A DNA stretch of 45,779 bases from Nitrospirota bacterium. GTDB lineage: Bacteria; Nitrospirota_A; Leptospirillia; Leptospirillales; Leptospirillaceae. This document shows positions 44,866-45,779 of the stretch, piece after piece; within the stretch, counting starts at the first letter, position 1, and every line of letters begins with the position of its first letter. The notes below the pieces were generated by a model. The model saw only the letters and a program-made list of their open reading frames with translations, had not been told where the DNA came from and searched no databases. Both the position numbers and the translations under genes were made by a program. The stretch covers positions 16,565 to 62,343 of the forward strand of contig JAKCCY010000005.1 in NCBI GenBank assembly GCA_021838765.1, written 5' to 3'.

Positions 44866-45375
44866 GGAAACTCCCCTTTCAATAATGCATCCGGTGGTAA
44901 CTTGCCCCACATTTACAAACAGCCGGTTCCTTTGCCTCTGATAAGTCTACAAAGGAAAAGGTTGTTCACAATGTGGAGCTTTCATCACCCTGAATCCGTT
45001 CCAGCCAACGGCTTCAGGAGCGACACCCTGTCCTGAACCCCCCAATTTAAGGTCCAGTCATATGGGAAGCGGGACGACTCCCGCATTCATACGCTCAATC
45101 CGGCCTGTCCTCATCGCCCAGAAACATACCCTGACCGATTTTCCGGACCACCATCGCGAATGCTATCAGGAGGCTTGCACCTTGTCAAGGACCACTTCGG
45201 TTGTCATTCAAGTCAATATATGATTCATATTTTAGTGTTACATGCCGGCCAAAAATAAAACTCCGGAAGTTTTCCTTTTTTCCATAAATAACAGAATGTT
45301 CCCACTTCCGGAACTTTTCTCGTCTTTACCCCGGGTCCCGTCACATCATCACATGGCAAATGAACTCTCCCGCTC
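44866..45375. other. 510-bp region between ccoN and tnpB
   Basis: No gene found. The part nearest ccoN contains several perfect stems on the minus strand (listed as a candidate structured RNA). The part near tnpB (about 45185-45370) is AT-rich and includes AAAACT-CCGGA-AGTTTT near 45257-45273 followed by T-rich sequence; the end of the insertion element is expected here. Confidence 0.5.
44927..45084 (-). ncRNA. candidate structured RNA upstream of ccoN
   Basis: Read on the minus strand: GCGGGA-gtcg-TCCCGC (45084-45069), TTCAGGA/TCCTGAA with an 11-nt loop (45037-45013), CCGTT/AACGG (45011-44996; written 5' to 3' on the minus strand), and TTCCTTTG/CAAAGGAA (44957-44927). Four perfect stems in about 160 nt, ending 61 nt before the ccoN start. 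It may be a leader controlling ccoN, or a guide-RNA-like right end of the adjacent IS200/IS605 element. I do not recognise a known riboswitch. Confidence 0.45.
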
Positions 45376-45398
45376 CTAAGCGCTTTGCGCTGCAGGAG
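45373..45398 (-). ncRNA. hairpin over tnpB stop, possible guide-RNA part
   Basis: Outer CTCCT/AGGAG and inner AGCGC-TTT-GCGCT form a nested hairpin spanning the tnpB stop. In TnpB elements the guide RNA (omega RNA) starts inside the gene end. Extent and guide cannot be set from this window. Confidence 0.35.
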
Positions 45399-45779
45399 GG
45401 GTTTCCGATCTCACGAGCGGATGTTCCTCTTTCGCCGAGGATGCGCGAAGGCGTTTGGGCCTTTGCGTCTTATGCTCCTCTCCGGAGGCTTTGACTTCGG
45501 ACCGTTCCGGCCCTGGTTGTTTCTCTTTTCCGATCCCGCACCGCCGGACCCGTTTCTTCTGAATACTCCCCTCCAGAAGAAGTCGGATCCCCCTTTGGGC
45601 GATCACGCGGCTGGCGTTTTGGTCGGCGTTATCCGTAAGTCCGCAGCGCTGACAGACGAACTCGGCCTGCGAAGGCCGGTTGTCCGGGTGAATGTGCCCG
45701 CATCGGGCACATTCCTGCGAACTGAATTGCGGTGGTACTTTAATCACGAGCTTCCCGTTCCGTCGGGCTTTGTACGAAA
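45376..45779 (-). CDS. tnpB: IS200/IS605-family TnpB, C-terminal part, cut by window edge
   Basis: The frame is open to the right edge, so the gene starts outside. Visible: RRNGKLVIKVPPQFSSQECARCG then VCQRCG, the four-cysteine zinc ribbon of TnpB, and the following DNADQNASRVIAQRG, holding the last RuvC-type Asp. TnpB is an RNA-guided nuclease of IS200/IS605 elements. The C-terminal tail beyond this (about 65 residues, rich in Arg, Lys and Glu) is variable in the family. A hairpin (45373-45398) covers the stop codon, as expected if the guide RNA overlaps the gene end. Confidence 0.85.
   Translation of the reverse strand, partial: SYKARRNGKLVIKVPPQFSSQECARCGHIHPDNRPSQAEFVCQRCGLTDNADQNASRVIAQRGIRLLLEGSIQKKRVRRCGIGKEKQPGPERSEVKASGEEHKTQRPKRLRASSAKEEHPLVRSETPPAAQSA

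Overview
The window looks like the chromosome of a chemolithoautotrophic, biofilm-forming bacterium of the Leptospirillum type (Nitrospirota). This is an inference, not a database result. It rests on the combination of a DabBA inorganic-carbon pump, an isocitrate dehydrogenase whose C-terminal domain is a separate gene, a cbb3-like oxidase subunit, a Pel exopolysaccharide locus and roughly 50 % GC with AT-rich intergenic regions.

Left part (1-10.7 kb): the end of a Ser/Thr-rich repeat protein; an orphan pair resembling the Pel outer-membrane proteins (short PelB-like barrel plus PelC-like lipoprotein); tRNA-Leu; a small outer-membrane barrel protein; tRNA-Met; a PAS-GAF-PAS-GGDEF diguanylate cyclase; two divergent HTH regulators; sixA; and an rfbBAC operon for dTDP-sugar synthesis that lacks rfbD.

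Middle (10.7-19.2 kb): leuC-leuD with an AI-2E family membrane protein, tRNA-Lys, a His-rich small protein, then a visibly more GC-rich block holding a divergent LysR regulator and a second leuC-leuD pair. The two leuC genes share a 105-bp tract with only 3 mismatches inside otherwise diverged sequence, which looks like gene conversion.

Pel locus (19.2-32.1 kb, minus strand): pelB-pelC-pelA(hydrolase part)-pelD-pelE-pelF-pelG-pelA(deacetylase part), tightly overlapped. PelA is split in two genes at different places in the operon. PelD keeps a c-di-GMP I-site (RDVD) next to a degenerate GGDEF motif and carries extra C-terminal sequence. The pelB signal peptide is only reached through a non-ATG start (CTG).

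Carbon part (32.4-42.6 kb): dabB-dabA behind a near-consensus sigma-54 promoter, then a sensor kinase and an NtrC-type sigma-54 activator, then (minus strand) isocitrate dehydrogenase and its detached C-terminal domain. A sigma-54-like element also precedes icd. Both promoters have a related GTGC/GCAC inverted repeat about 100 bp upstream. I propose a sigma-54 regulon joining bicarbonate uptake to a CO2-fixing step of the reductive TCA cycle; this is the most interesting reading of the window.

Right end (42.5-45.8 kb): a single-domain globin, tatA, a solitary ccoN-like oxidase subunit behind a candidate structured RNA leader, and the 3' part of an IS200/IS605-type tnpB cut by the window edge.
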